Source: Thermosipho atlanticus DSM 15807
GTDB taxonomy: Bacteria > Thermotogota > Thermotogae > Thermotogales > Fervidobacteriaceae
Direction: 5' to 3'
Assembly: GCF_900129985.1 (NCBI RefSeq)
Contig: NZ_FQXN01000005.1
Location: forward strand, 1 to 64,000
DNA length: 64,000 bases
Shown: in pieces, positions 38,773 through 48,432 of the stretch
Layout of the letters: each line of letters opens with the position of its first letter
Numbering within the stretch: the stretch's first letter is position 1
Position numbers and translations under genes: made by a program
Notes under the pieces: generated by a model
The model's input: the letters and a program-made list of their open reading frames with translations, nothing else
What the model was told of the DNA's origin: nothing
Databases searched by the model: none

Positions 38773-38834
38773 AAATACCCCCCCTTGTGATTTATAACAC
38801 TGTTTATTTTAACATTTTTTTGCGCTTAAATATA

Positions 38835-38861
38835 TTGTTAAACACGCATTCATGGTAAAAT
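38835..38861 (+). promoter_or_regulatory. Possible promoter of pepF
   Basis: TTGTTA (38835-38840) and TAAAAT (38856-38861) with a 15-base spacer, in the 124 bases between the divergent genes. The spacing is short, so tentative. Confidence 0.3.
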
Positions 38862-38896
38862 ATAAGTAACAAAAATTACAAAATGAGGTGATTAAT

Positions 38897-40636
38897 ATGA
38901 AATGGAATTTGAAAACTCTCTATTCGCAACCAGATGAAAAGATTATACGAAAAGACTTGGAAAATTCCTTAAAAAAAGCAAAAAGTTTAGTATTAAAATA
39001 TGAAAATTTAATAAATGAAAATATAAACTCTGAAACTGCTAAACAAATTTTCTTGGAAATTGAGGAATTGTTAAACAAACTTTCAAAACCTTTACAATAC
39101 ACTGAATTATTATTTTCTGAAAACACTCTTAATACTTTTTCACAACAACTGTACAGTTTAACCAATCAATTTTATTCAAAGATAATGGAAATTATTTCAC
39201 CTTTAAATACCTATTTTGCAAAACTTTCCAACAAAAAGCTCGAAGAACTTGCTGAAAATATTCCCGAATATTCAAATTTCATTAAAAAAATATTAGAAGA
39301 AAAAAAACACATACTTTCTAAAGATGCTGAAAAAATACTTGCAGCAACAAGCATTTCTAGAAGAGAAGCAATAGCAGAATTATATGGAAAAATTACTTCT
39401 TCCTATATTTTTAAAATTAAAATTGATGGTCAAGTAAAAAAACTTACGGATAGTGAAGTTAGAGCCTTAAGAAAATCTCCAAATAGCTCTCTAAGGAAAA
39501 AGGCCATGAAAACCTTACTTGACAGATATGATAAAGATAACATTGTAATAAATGGTTTATACAATCTTGTTGTAAAAGATTACGACACCGAAGCTCGACT
39601 GAGAAATTATAACGAGCCAATATCAATGAGAAATATGGAAAATAGAGTCTCTGATATAAGTGTTAAAAAACTCATTGATATTACTTTAGATAATATTGAT
39701 TTAGTTCATAAGTATTACAACTGGAAGTCAGATGTAATGAAAGAAACATTAACCCCTGCCGATATATATGCTCCTATAGGTAAATCTTTGAAAAAATATT
39801 CATTTGAAGAAGCTAAAGAAATTGTACTAGAAGCTTATTATGAATTCGACGAGAAAGTCGGGAACATTATAAAGGAATTTTTTGAGGAAGAAAGAATACA
39901 TTCTGATATAACTCAGGGAAAAATAGGAGGAGCATTTTGTGCATATTATTCTCCAACAATAAAGCCTTACATTCTAATAAATTTCACTGGAAATATAAGT
40001 GATGTAATGGCGCTTGCTCATGAACTTGGGCATGGATTACACGGTGTGCTTTCATCAAAACAAACTTATTTAAACTATCATACACCCCTTACCATGGCAG
40101 AACTTGCTTCTGTTTTTGGGGAATTTTTAGTCTTTGAAAAACTCAAAAATCAACTAATCGGTGAAGAAAGAAACTACTTTATTGCCTCAAAATTAGAAGA
40201 AATTTTCGCCACTATGTTTAGACAAAATATGTTTGTACGTTTTGAAATTCAAGCTCACAATACCATCAACACTCAGGGAATGGCTACCTGGGAAGAATTG
40301 TCCAAAATCTATGAAAAAGAATTACAATTGATGTTTGGAAACAGTGTGAAAATTACCCCTGAATATAGATATGAATGGGCAACGATTCCTCATCTTTTTC
40401 ACACTCCTTTTTATGTTTATGCATATAACTATGCAAACTGTCTGGTTATAGCACTATACGAAAAATACCTAGAAGAAGGTAAAAATTTTGCCCCAAAATA
40501 TATTGAACTGCTGGAAAGCGGTGGAAAAAATAAACCTGAACACCTTTTAAAAAAAGTCGGGATAAATATTGACAATGAAGATTTCTGGCAAAAGGCTTTT
40601 GATTTTCTGAATAAAATGCTCAAGGAAATTATTTGA
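38897..40636 (+). CDS. pepF: Oligoendopeptidase F family protein (M3 peptidase)
   Basis: Cytoplasmic zinc metallopeptidase that trims short peptides. Zinc site HELGH in ALAHELGHGLHG (about residue 375) with the downstream Glu in TMAELASVFGEFLVFE; FCAYYSPTIKPYILINFTGN precedes it. 579 residues; the ATG at 38897 follows TGAGGTG; a GTG three codons earlier overlaps that site. Single gene between two minus-strand blocks. Confidence 0.95.
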   Translation: MKWNLKTLYSQPDEKIIRKDLENSLKKAKSLVLKYENLINENINSETAKQIFLEIEELLNKLSKPLQYTELLFSENTLNTFSQQLYSLTNQFYSKIMEIISPLNTYFAKLSNKKLEELAENIPEYSNFIKKILEEKKHILSKDAEKILAATSISRREAIAELYGKITSSYIFKIKIDGQVKKLTDSEVRALRKSPNSSLRKKAMKTLLDRYDKDNIVINGLYNLVVKDYDTEARLRNYNEPISMRNMENRVSDISVKKLIDITLDNIDLVHKYYNWKSDVMKETLTPADIYAPIGKSLKKYSFEEAKEIVLEAYYEFDEKVGNIIKEFFEEERIHSDITQGKIGGAFCAYYSPTIKPYILINFTGNISDVMALAHELGHGLHGVLSSKQTYLNYHTPLTMAELASVFGEFLVFEKLKNQLIGEERNYFIASKLEEIFATMFRQNMFVRFEIQAHNTINTQGMATWEELSKIYEKELQLMFGNSVKITPEYRYEWATIPHLFHTPFYVYAYNYANCLVIALYEKYLEEGKNFAPKYIELLESGGKNKPEHLLKKVGINIDNEDFWQKAFDFLNKMLKEII

Positions 40637-40653
40637 TATATTTTGACTGGTAA

Positions 40654-41874
40654 TTAAGTATATTTTTCCACAATTTCCTTAAAAAAAGCTTTTACTTTTT
40701 CTTCATCATATTTGATTAACTTTCCGCCATATTCAGATTTTACAAAAAGTTGGGTAATATAGGAAAGCTTGTTATCATTTATAAGATTAGATAATTCATA
40801 AGGGGTTAAATAATAATAACCTGGAAAAATTTTTGCTCTAATATAAAAATAAACTCGTTTTATTAAATCTCCAGAATCTAAATTCAAAATAACTTCATAT
40901 GTATCTGTTGTCTCCCATTCTTTATCTCTTTCACTTGTCTTTTTAAGTACTTTTTCCTTCTTCACATCCCATATTAAATAAACTACAATTGCAAGAATTA
41001 AAGAAGCTAATATAGCAATAAATATTATCGTAAAATTCACTATATTAATAGTTTTTCTTAAATTTTCAACTTTAGAGTTAGACAAAGTTGGAGTAGATAA
41101 AGGCGTCGGAAGAGTTTCAATATTGCCTGTTGCCTGATTACCAATTGTTAAATTTTCTCTCAAAGTAGTATTTCTTCCAAGGTATGGAAACAAAACTAAA
41201 AACAAAAAATAGGCAAAACTTACTACAGCAATTATTCCAAGTACAATCCTTATTGTAGGTTTGTTTGTAAACTTTATAAGAATCAGAACGGAAAATGCTC
41301 CAATTATCATTAATAGAGGGAAAATTACTTTGTCATATTTTTTAATCTCCAAATTGGAAACACTTATCTCCGTTGATGTGTTTTGCTCGATACTTTGGGA
41401 AGTATACGTATTTGCTGGAGTTTCGTAAGAACTTTTAGGTTGTTCCATTTGCATATTAGCTTTTACATTAAAGTTAGAAACTTTCTGATATGGACTAAGT
41501 GTTACAGGTATAAAAAGCAAGGGTATAAGAAGCAGATAATAAAATTTTTTCTCTTTTAAGGCTACTAAAAAAATTAAAAACAAAGAAATCAGTAAAGTTT
41601 TTAGTTCATAGAAAAAAGCCACAATTAAAAAATAAAGCAAAAATGTATATAACTCTTGCTTACTTTTTTTTGTCTTCTCATACGTATACACTAAAATTAC
41701 TGGTATTGGATTTCTCAAAACAAATAACATTCCAAAAAATACGACAAAATAAAGCCATTTCAGCGATTTAAATTGAAAAGCAAAAAAAGTTAAAGCCAGA
41801 AATATTAAAAAATATAAATCTATATTCAAAAATGCCGCGAAAAACTCTGACAATATTAAGATATCAATCAACAA
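40654..41874 (-). CDS. DUF4129 membrane protein of a MoxR/DUF58 module
   Basis: Several membrane segments at residues 1-140, a linker, further segments around 180-300, then a cytoplasmic C-terminal DUF4129-like domain (about 335-405, RAKIFPGYYYLTPYELSNL). Starts TTG (41872-41874) after GGAGGGACTAGAG and overlaps the DUF58 gene by 11 bases. The transglutaminase domain of TgpA-type genes is not seen. It forms an operon with the DUF58 and MoxR genes, a grouping usually linked to assembly or quality control at the membrane; the client is unknown. Confidence 0.75.
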   Translation of the reverse strand: MLIDILILSEFFAAFLNIDLYFLIFLALTFFAFQFKSLKWLYFVVFFGMLFVLRNPIPVILVYTYEKTKKSKQELYTFLLYFLIVAFFYELKTLLISLFLIFLVALKEKKFYYLLLIPLLFIPVTLSPYQKVSNFNVKANMQMEQPKSSYETPANTYTSQSIEQNTSTEISVSNLEIKKYDKVIFPLLMIIGAFSVLILIKFTNKPTIRIVLGIIAVVSFAYFLFLVLFPYLGRNTTLRENLTIGNQATGNIETLPTPLSTPTLSNSKVENLRKTINIVNFTIIFIAILASLILAIVVYLIWDVKKEKVLKKTSERDKEWETTDTYEVILNLDSGDLIKRVYFYIRAKIFPGYYYLTPYELSNLINDNKLSYITQLFVKSEYGGKLIKYDEEKVKAFFKEIVEKYT

Positions 41875-43072
41875 GCTCTAGTCCCTCCTGAAATGCCGTG
41901 TTTTCACTATATACTTCAACAAATATATTATTTTCACGCAATACCAAGGCTTTTCTTTGAAGCTCTACTATATCGGGTGGGATGTTTAAATAAGTTTTGA
42001 ACTTCTTCGTTTGATATGATCTAAAACCATACGGAAGAATCAAAACTATTATCTTAGAAGACTTTTCCCTTAACCTTAAAATATAAGGTATATCTTTTTC
42101 CGTTAAATACATCGAAATTATTAGAAGAGTATCGTTATATTGTATTTCATTTTCAATCTCTTCGTAAATGTCATAATTGTAGGTTTCTACTGAAGCATAT
42201 GCTTGTGCTAAAAGATCGAAATGCACTATCCAATTTTTTGAAAAAACGCTCTTTACACCATCTTTGGTATCTATTAAAAGTTTAGTAGAAATATTTTTTT
42301 CTGAAACGTCTTTTATTATTCCTGCCACACCCGAAATAATATCTTCTGTGTATTTTTTCAGTATGGGAATCCAAGCTTTTCTGGAAAAAATCTCAGGATG
42401 AAGATTCAAAAATAAAGCAATAAACAGTTTACCTTGTGAAGTATATTCATATTTTTTTACCAAAAGATTGTCAAATTTAGCCGACAATTTCCAATGGATC
42501 TTTCTTACAGGATCATTATTGTATTCCTTAACTCCTATTATATAAGTTGGATCTTCAAGTAATTTCAAATGGCTCAATAAGTTTGGAATTAATTCAAGAA
42601 GTTTTTCTTTATTAAATCTTACCATTTCAAAATTCGGCAATACAAAAATTTCTGCATCAACTTCGAATTTTTTAATAATTTTAAAAAAGAGAGAATCCAT
42701 TCGTAAAAAAATCTTATCTACTTTTTTCTTACCCCTTGTATAATAAGAATGATGAAAAGTTAGCATTTTCTCTCTTTTAATAACTGCTTCAACTTGATTT
42801 ATTGCTAATTCTGGAATAGAAATAGTTAGTTTTACATTTTTTCCCGTTTTAATCTCTAATATTAATTCAACAATTTCATCTATCAACGCACGCTGATGTT
42901 CGAATTTTGCTCTTACTTTTATTTTTTTAAAAAGCGTAATTGATTTTCTTAAATTCACCCATTCCACTATAACTATTGCCAACAAAAATAAACTGATTCC
43001 ATTAATGTTTAAAAAATTAAGAAAAATCACCAATGTCGTAAAAAAAATCAACTGAATGTTTTGTACTTCCAC
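41864..43072 (-). CDS. DUF58 domain protein
   Basis: N-terminal membrane segment(s) (about 10-40), then a cytoplasmic part. DUF58 signature DPVRKIHWKLSAKFDNLLVKKYE around residue 190, in a region that resembles a von Willebrand A fold. 402 residues. Starts at GTG (43070-43072) two bases after MoxR ends, with GGTGAAG as ribosome site. MoxR ATPases act on DUF58/VWA partners in other systems. Confidence 0.9.
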   Translation of the reverse strand: MEVQNIQLIFFTTLVIFLNFLNINGISLFLLAIVIVEWVNLRKSITLFKKIKVRAKFEHQRALIDEIVELILEIKTGKNVKLTISIPELAINQVEAVIKREKMLTFHHSYYTRGKKKVDKIFLRMDSLFFKIIKKFEVDAEIFVLPNFEMVRFNKEKLLELIPNLLSHLKLLEDPTYIIGVKEYNNDPVRKIHWKLSAKFDNLLVKKYEYTSQGKLFIALFLNLHPEIFSRKAWIPILKKYTEDIISGVAGIIKDVSEKNISTKLLIDTKDGVKSVFSKNWIVHFDLLAQAYASVETYNYDIYEEIENEIQYNDTLLIISMYLTEKDIPYILRLREKSSKIIVLILPYGFRSYQTKKFKTYLNIPPDIVELQRKALVLRENNIFVEVYSENTAFQEGLELVD

Positions 43073-43073
43073 A

Positions 43074-43997
43074 TTACTTCACCACTTTTACCCTTTCTAA
43101 AACATCACTAATAACTTCATATGGATCGAGCCTTTTGATCTTCGCTTCAATCGTTAATATAATCCTATGATTTAGCACAAAAGGTGCTAAGTATTTTACG
43201 TCATCTGGAAGTACGAAGTCTCTTCCTTCAAGAAGCGCATATGCTCTTGAAAGTTTCATTAATACAATTGATGCACGTGGACTTGCACCAACTTTTATGT
43301 CTTCATGATTTCTTGTAGTGTTAACAATGTCCAAAATGTAATCAAGTACTGATTCGCTTATTTCTACTCTTTTTACTTCATTCATTTTTGCCCTAAATTC
43401 TGCTTTCGTTATGACCGGAGCAATATCTTCTATAGGGTGGTGGTCAAATTGAGATTCGAGTATTTTCTTTTCACTTTCTTTTCCTGGATAACCTATCGTA
43501 GTCCTAATCATAAATCTATCTAACTGGGCTTCTGGTAACGGAAATGTTCCCTCAGATTCCAAAGGATTTTGAGTTGCTATGGTAAAAAATATATCTGAAA
43601 GAGTATGAGTAACACCCTCAATAGTAATTTGTTTTTCTTCCATCGCCTCTAAAAGGGCAGACTGGGTTCTCGGAGTAGCTCTGTTAATTTCATCAGCAAG
43701 TAAAACATCCGTAAACATAGGACCTTTCCTAAAGACAAATTTCCCCGTTTCTTTCTCAAAAATATATAATCCAGTCAAATCTGTAGGTAAAAGATCTGGA
43801 GTAAATTGCACTCTCTTGAAATCTAAATCAAAAGTTTTGGCTAATGCTCTTGCAAGCATAGTCTTTCCAACTCCCGGAACATCTTCCAACAAAACATGAC
43901 CACCGGCCAAAAGACATGAGGTAACCAATTTTATCTTTTCATCTTTTCCTTTTATAACTTTCGATACATTTTCAACTACTAATTCTAAAAATGACAA
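43074..43997 (-). CDS. MoxR family AAA+ ATPase
   Basis: Chaperone-like ATPase. Walker A DVPGVGKTMLARALA, Walker B VLLADEINRATPRTQSAL, sensor region ATQNPLESEGTFPLPEAQLDRF, and the C-terminal ASPRASIVLMKLSRAYALLEGRDFVLPDDV. 307 residues; TTG start (43995-43997) 8 bases after GGGAGG. First of the MoxR-DUF58-DUF4129 operon. Confidence 0.93.
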   Translation of the reverse strand: MSFLELVVENVSKVIKGKDEKIKLVTSCLLAGGHVLLEDVPGVGKTMLARALAKTFDLDFKRVQFTPDLLPTDLTGLYIFEKETGKFVFRKGPMFTDVLLADEINRATPRTQSALLEAMEEKQITIEGVTHTLSDIFFTIATQNPLESEGTFPLPEAQLDRFMIRTTIGYPGKESEKKILESQFDHHPIEDIAPVITKAEFRAKMNEVKRVEISESVLDYILDIVNTTRNHEDIKVGASPRASIVLMKLSRAYALLEGRDFVLPDDVKYLAPFVLNHRIILTIEAKIKRLDPYEVISDVLERVKVVK

Positions 43998-44031
43998 AAA
44001 TGATTCCTCCCTTCAACTTTTTACACAAAGA

Positions 44032-45111
44032 CTAACCTTTCGTTCCTTCAAGTTCGTTAAAAAACACAGAAATAATTATTCCAAGCCCTATGGAAAATGA
44101 TAAAAGAGAGCTTCCTCCATAACTTACAAAAGGAAGAGGAATACCCGTTATAGGAAACATGCCACTTACTACACCTGTATTAAAAATTACATGGAAAAAC
44201 ATTAAAGAAGTATATCCCCATGTAAAATATCTTATAACCTCATTATTGATTTCCTCAGAAACCCTTATCAAAGAAATTGCAATAAGAAAATAACAAGTAA
44301 GTAGGACGAGAATTCCAATAAATCCTAGATTCTCCCCTATAACTGCAATTATAAAATCTGATTCTGCAGCAGGTACAGTTAAGAAAAATTTACCTAGTGC
44401 TGGACCGGTTCCTATAATACCACCATTACTAATGGCTTTCATTGCTATTTCTAATTGCCAAGGTAGTTGATTAGAAAAATACGAACTAAGCCTATGTAAT
44501 TGATATGAATGAACAAATCCAAATTGGATCGCCAAAAATCCAATCAAAACAATTAAAATAACTACAGAAAATAAATGAACTAACCTTGCTCCTCCAAAGT
44601 ATAACAGCGTAAAAATAGTTAAAAAGATAAGTATTGATGTACTTAAATCTGGTTCTAACGCAATCAATAATAATGGAAGCGATAAAAATAAAAATGGTTC
44701 TACTACACCCACTAGAAAGGTTTTCATTTTTTCTTTATTATTTTTTACATAAATTGAAAAAAATAAAATCAAAAATATTTTTGAAATCTCTGAAGGCTGA
44801 AAACTAAAATTTCCAATCATTATCCAACGATGTGAACCATTAATTGAAGGAAAAAAGAAAGGAATTATCAGCACTGAAATCGCCAATATATAAAAAGCAC
44901 TATAATATTTTTCAAGTTCTTGAGGCATAAAGAACATAAATGTAAGAAAGGCAATTACGCCTAATATGATGTTTATTACATATTTCTCAAACAAATTTGA
45001 ATTCTTCGAATAGTAATATTCTTTTGCAAAATCCAAACTATAAATAGCTATTGAACCAATAGTGAACAATACAAGAACAGTTATAAATAATATTGCGACA
45101 CTAGTCCTCAT
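44032..45111 (-). CDS. ftsW: SEDS-family peptidoglycan polymerase (FtsW/RodA type)
   Basis: Integral-membrane glycan-chain polymerase. About ten membrane segments; GSHRWIMIGNFSFQPSEISKI, PAAESDFIIAVIGENLGFIG and FPITGIPLPFVSYGGSSLL are family hallmarks. The SDFIIAVIGE and GMFPITGIPLPFVSYGGSS forms are nearer to FtsW than RodA by eye, but the choice is not proven. 359 residues; ATG after GGAGGAAT. Overlaps hemW by 11 bases. Confidence 0.88.
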   Translation of the reverse strand: MRTSVAILFITVLVLFTIGSIAIYSLDFAKEYYYSKNSNLFEKYVINIILGVIAFLTFMFFMPQELEKYYSAFYILAISVLIIPFFFPSINGSHRWIMIGNFSFQPSEISKIFLILFFSIYVKNNKEKMKTFLVGVVEPFLFLSLPLLLIALEPDLSTSILIFLTIFTLLYFGGARLVHLFSVVILIVLIGFLAIQFGFVHSYQLHRLSSYFSNQLPWQLEIAMKAISNGGIIGTGPALGKFFLTVPAAESDFIIAVIGENLGFIGILVLLTCYFLIAISLIRVSEEINNEVIRYFTWGYTSLMFFHVIFNTGVVSGMFPITGIPLPFVSYGGSSLLSFSIGLGIIISVFFNELEGTKG

Positions 45112-46228
45112 AGAATTCCTCCCATGTTTTCAAAAGTTCTCCAAAAAATAAGTTCGAAAAATCCATCCCTGTATCATTCAACTTTGTACCATCGAAAAAA
45201 CGATACTTTGATGAAAGCTTCTGAAAAAATGTATCTAATTTAGGCAACTTGGCTATTAACTTTCTGTCAATACCCCATTTGGTTCGCAACATCATAAAAA
45301 TGCTTTCTAATGTTTCTCTTTCTAATTTATTAAACACTTTATATTCTATAGGAAACTTTCCCGCTTTTAATTTTGTATAGTATTTTTCAAATGTCGATAC
45401 GTTATTATATCTCATATTTCCAATATGGCCACCTGCCGAAATCCCAAAACCAAGATAATCTAAATTTGCCCAATAAACAAGATTGTGTTTGCTGTATTTT
45501 TTATTTAAAGTAAAATTAGAAATTTCATATCTTTCATATCTTAACAACTTCAAAAACTTCAAAATTGCATCATACCTTTCATAGGCTTCATCCGGAAGTT
45601 TTTTATAAAATTTTTCCAGGAAAGTCCCTTCGTGAATTTCCAGAAGATATACGGATATATGTGGAGGGACATAAAAACGGATAAAATCTACGATATTTTC
45701 TATACTTCTCCAATTTTCGCCGGGTAATCCGATAATAAAATCAACGTTTACATTATCAAAATATTTCTCTGCTATTTTGTAGGCTCTCAAAGCTTGTTTT
45801 GAAGAATGCGTTCTACCAGCTTTTTTTAAAACATTGTCGTCAAATGATTGAATTCCCAAACTTATTCTATTTACTCCCAAATTTCTATAAAATTCTGCTT
45901 TATGTGCATCAAACGAATCTGGATTAACCTCTATTGTAAATTCTTCAAGTTCTAAATAAGGAGATAGCTTATCAATTATTTTTTTAATATAATATTCGTT
46001 AATAAAACTTGGGGTTCCTCCACCAATATATAAAGTCCTTACCCCTCTTTTAATTTCTTGCACATATAAATCTATCTCATTTAAAAGTGCCATTATATAG
46101 TTTTCTACACTTCCCTCTGTAAAACTAACAAAATCACAATAATAGCATTTTTTCTTACAAAAGGGAATATGAATATATAAAGAAATTGCATTAAATTCAC
46201 CAATTAATTCCGAAAGAGACTTTGCCAT
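45101..46228 (-). CDS. hemW: HemW-like radical SAM protein
   Basis: Radical SAM family once called oxygen-independent coproporphyrinogen oxidase; HemW is a haem chaperone. Iron-sulfur motif CKKKCYYCDF near residue 24, GGGTPSF, and the HemW marker HNLVYW. 375 residues with the ATG at 46228; the AAGGAGA site lies 14 bases upstream, longer than usual, so the start may be a little further in (ISLYIHIPFC). The gene overlaps the preceding one by 32 bases. Haem handling in a heterotroph of this kind is unproven. Confidence 0.88.
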   Translation of the reverse strand: MAKSLSELIGEFNAISLYIHIPFCKKKCYYCDFVSFTEGSVENYIMALLNEIDLYVQEIKRGVRTLYIGGGTPSFINEYYIKKIIDKLSPYLELEEFTIEVNPDSFDAHKAEFYRNLGVNRISLGIQSFDDNVLKKAGRTHSSKQALRAYKIAEKYFDNVNVDFIIGLPGENWRSIENIVDFIRFYVPPHISVYLLEIHEGTFLEKFYKKLPDEAYERYDAILKFLKLLRYERYEISNFTLNKKYSKHNLVYWANLDYLGFGISAGGHIGNMRYNNVSTFEKYYTKLKAGKFPIEYKVFNKLERETLESIFMMLRTKWGIDRKLIAKLPKLDTFFQKLSSKYRFFDGTKLNDTGMDFSNLFFGELLKTWEEFYED

Positions 46229-46979
46229 CCCAAACTATTAAATCTCCTTTCAATGGAGCTAAAAATTTTATTCCTGAATAATATCTAATTTTACTTAAAT
46301 CTAGCGTTTCCGCATAAACATAAGCAAAAGTGAAACCTCTAAAGTCAGCTGCGTTAAAATATTGTCTAAATCCTACATTTAAATATAATTGTGAAAAATC
46401 TTTTGTCCCTAATCCTACTAATAATCCTTGTTCTAATGAAGCATCTAGCGGATAAAAATAACCAATCAAATTATCTTCATTTACCCTTACATAATATCCT
46501 GAAAATTCCTGATATTTTGCAAAATACCTGGAAAACGAATATCCTATCCCATTTGCCCTCTTTAAAGACCTACTTTCAAAGTTTAATAATAAAGGTCCAA
46601 TGGCATAAAATGCTTTTGAACTTGTTGACATAAAACTAAATTTGTTTGTAACAAAAAAATCCAATCTTTTTTCAAAAATTGGAAAACTTAACTTCTCATA
46701 TGTAATAGAAATATATGTTCCATACATTGAACCTACCATTACTGAAAAATCTAATGATTCCTTTTCCGAAGGTTTTCTTATTGTAAAGAAACCTATTTTT
46801 GTTTCAGAATAATTAACCGTTGAAGTTGAGTACAAAAAACCTACCCCAAAGGAATTTTCACTTACAGAAAACAAGACTGGTGAATTTTCTAAAACAAATG
46901 TGTTATCAAAAATTACAAAACTACCGGAAAAAGTCAACACAGAGATAATTAATATACAAAGTAAAAGCCATCTTTTCAC
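46197..46979 (-). CDS. Uncharacterised exported, barrel-like protein
   Basis: No family recognised. GTG start (46977-46979) follows GGGGTGGTAAT; it gives MKRWLLLCILIISVLTFS as signal peptide. The 240-residue mature part is rich in Phe, Tyr, Ser and Gly in alternating strands (for example GIGYSFSRYFAKYQEFSGYY) and ends in Trp (VSFGINW), as do outer-membrane barrels. Located 22 bases after gatB and overlapping hemW. Confidence 0.55.
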   Translation of the reverse strand: MKRWLLLCILIISVLTFSGSFVIFDNTFVLENSPVLFSVSENSFGVGFLYSTSTVNYSETKIGFFTIRKPSEKESLDFSVMVGSMYGTYISITYEKLSFPIFEKRLDFFVTNKFSFMSTSSKAFYAIGPLLLNFESRSLKRANGIGYSFSRYFAKYQEFSGYYVRVNEDNLIGYFYPLDASLEQGLLVGLGTKDFSQLYLNVGFRQYFNAADFRGFTFAYVYAETLDLSKIRYYSGIKFLAPLKGDLIVWDGKVSFGINW

Positions 46980-47001
46980 ATTACCACCCCAAAATTTATA
47001 T

Positions 47002-48432
47002 CTAATCGGCAAGTAACCTTCTTGCAATCTCGTTTACTTTTCGTGGATCTGCTTTTCCTTTTGTTTCTCTCATCACACCACCCACAAAAAACCCTAGAAG
47101 TCCTGTTTTTCCGTTTTTATATTCCTGGACTTTATCAGGATATTTTTCCATTAATTTTTTCAATATATCTTCAATTAAGGATTCATCCCCTACGATCTTT
47201 AATCCCTTTTCTTCAACAATTTTTCTAGGACTTTTACCAGAAACAAAAGTTTCTTCAAACACATTCTTTGCAATATTTCTGGAAATTTCTCCTTTTTCAA
47301 TCATTTCAAAAAGTTCTTTAAAATGCTCTGGTTTGATTTTTAATTCATCAAAATCAGCCTCTGGACTCGCAAATCTTAATAATTCCGTTAAAAACCAATT
47401 CGAAGTTTCTTTCGGGTTATTAGTAATTTTCACACATCTTTCGAAAAAATCAGCCAATTGAACCGTTGATGTTAATATTCCTGCTTCATAATCTCCTAAT
47501 TTGTAAGCTTTTTTAAATCTCTCAAATTTTTCGTCAGGTAATTCTGGTAATTTTGCCTTTATTTTTTCAATATAATCTCTTGAAAAAATAACGGGTGGTA
47601 TATCAGGTTCTGGGAAATATCTATAATCATTTGCTTCTTCTTTACTACGCATTGAAATAGTAGTCTTAGAACTTAAATCCCAACCTCTTGTTTCTTTTTT
47701 TACCTCTTCACCTTTTTTCATCAATGAAACAATTCTTCTATATTCATATTCCAAAGCCTTTTCTACAAATTTAAAGGAATTCATATTTTTTACTTCAACT
47801 TTATTACTCTGAATTCCTGTTTCAGTATCAATTACGGAAATGTTTGCATCACATCTTAGAGCACCTTTTTCCATATCTCCCGTACTTACACCAGTATATC
47901 TTAGAATTTGTCTCAATTTTTCCAAAAATTCCCTTGCTTCTTGAGGTGAACTAATATCTGGTTCGGTAACTATTTCTGCAAGAGGGACCCCACAACGATT
48001 CATATCAACAAAAGAATGTGAAGCTTCCGTTATTGTCTCTGAAGAATGTATTAATTTTCCAGCATCTTCTTCCAAATGAATTCTTCTTATCCTTATTCTT
48101 TTTTCCTTCACCTTCAAATATCCATCTGTAGCAAGTGGATAAAAAAATTGTGTGATTTGATAACCTTTCGGAAGATCCGGATAAAAATAGTTTTTACGAT
48201 CAAACCTAGAATACTCGTGAATTTTACAATTAAGAGCTGCTGCAAGTAATATTCCATATTCAAACATTTCTTCGGAGGGTACTGGAAGAGCTCCTGGTTG
48301 TCCTGTACAAATTGGACATATCGCTGAATTTGGTTCCAATTCAAAAACATCTGAAGGGCAGGAACAAAAAGCTTTAGTTTTAGTATTCAACTGGACGTGT
48401 ATTTCAAGACCAATTACTGGTTTAAATTTCAT
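47002..48432 (-). CDS. gatB: Aspartyl/glutamyl-tRNA amidotransferase subunit B
   Basis: tRNA-binding, phosphorylating subunit of GatCAB that turns Glu-tRNA(Gln) or Asp-tRNA(Asn) into the amide form. [39 protein letters not shown] (with C residues of the zinc site), [15 protein letters not shown], and a C-terminal YqeY-like domain ending [21 protein letters not shown]. 476 residues; ATGA overlap with gatA. Confidence 0.97.
   Translation of the reverse strand: MKFKPVIGLEIHVQLNTKTKAFCSCPSDVFELEPNSAICPICTGQPGALPVPSEEMFEYGILLAAALNCKIHEYSRFDRKNYFYPDLPKGYQITQFFYPLATDGYLKVKEKRIRIRRIHLEEDAGKLIHSSETITEASHSFVDMNRCGVPLAEIVTEPDISSPQEAREFLEKLRQILRYTGVSTGDMEKGALRCDANISVIDTETGIQSNKVEVKNMNSFKFVEKALEYEYRRIVSLMKKGEEVKKETRGWDLSSKTTISMRSKEEANDYRYFPEPDIPPVIFSRDYIEKIKAKLPELPDEKFERFKKAYKLGDYEAGILTSTVQLADFFERCVKITNNPKETSNWFLTELLRFASPEADFDELKIKPEHFKELFEMIEKGEISRNIAKNVFEETFVSGKSPRKIVEEKGLKIVGDESLIEDILKKLMEKYPDKVQEYKNGKTGLLGFFVGGVMRETKGKADPRKVNEIARRLLAD

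Noticed and set aside
40637-40653. Bidirectional terminator between pepF and the DUF4129 gene
   Set aside because: The 17-base gap contains no inverted repeat.
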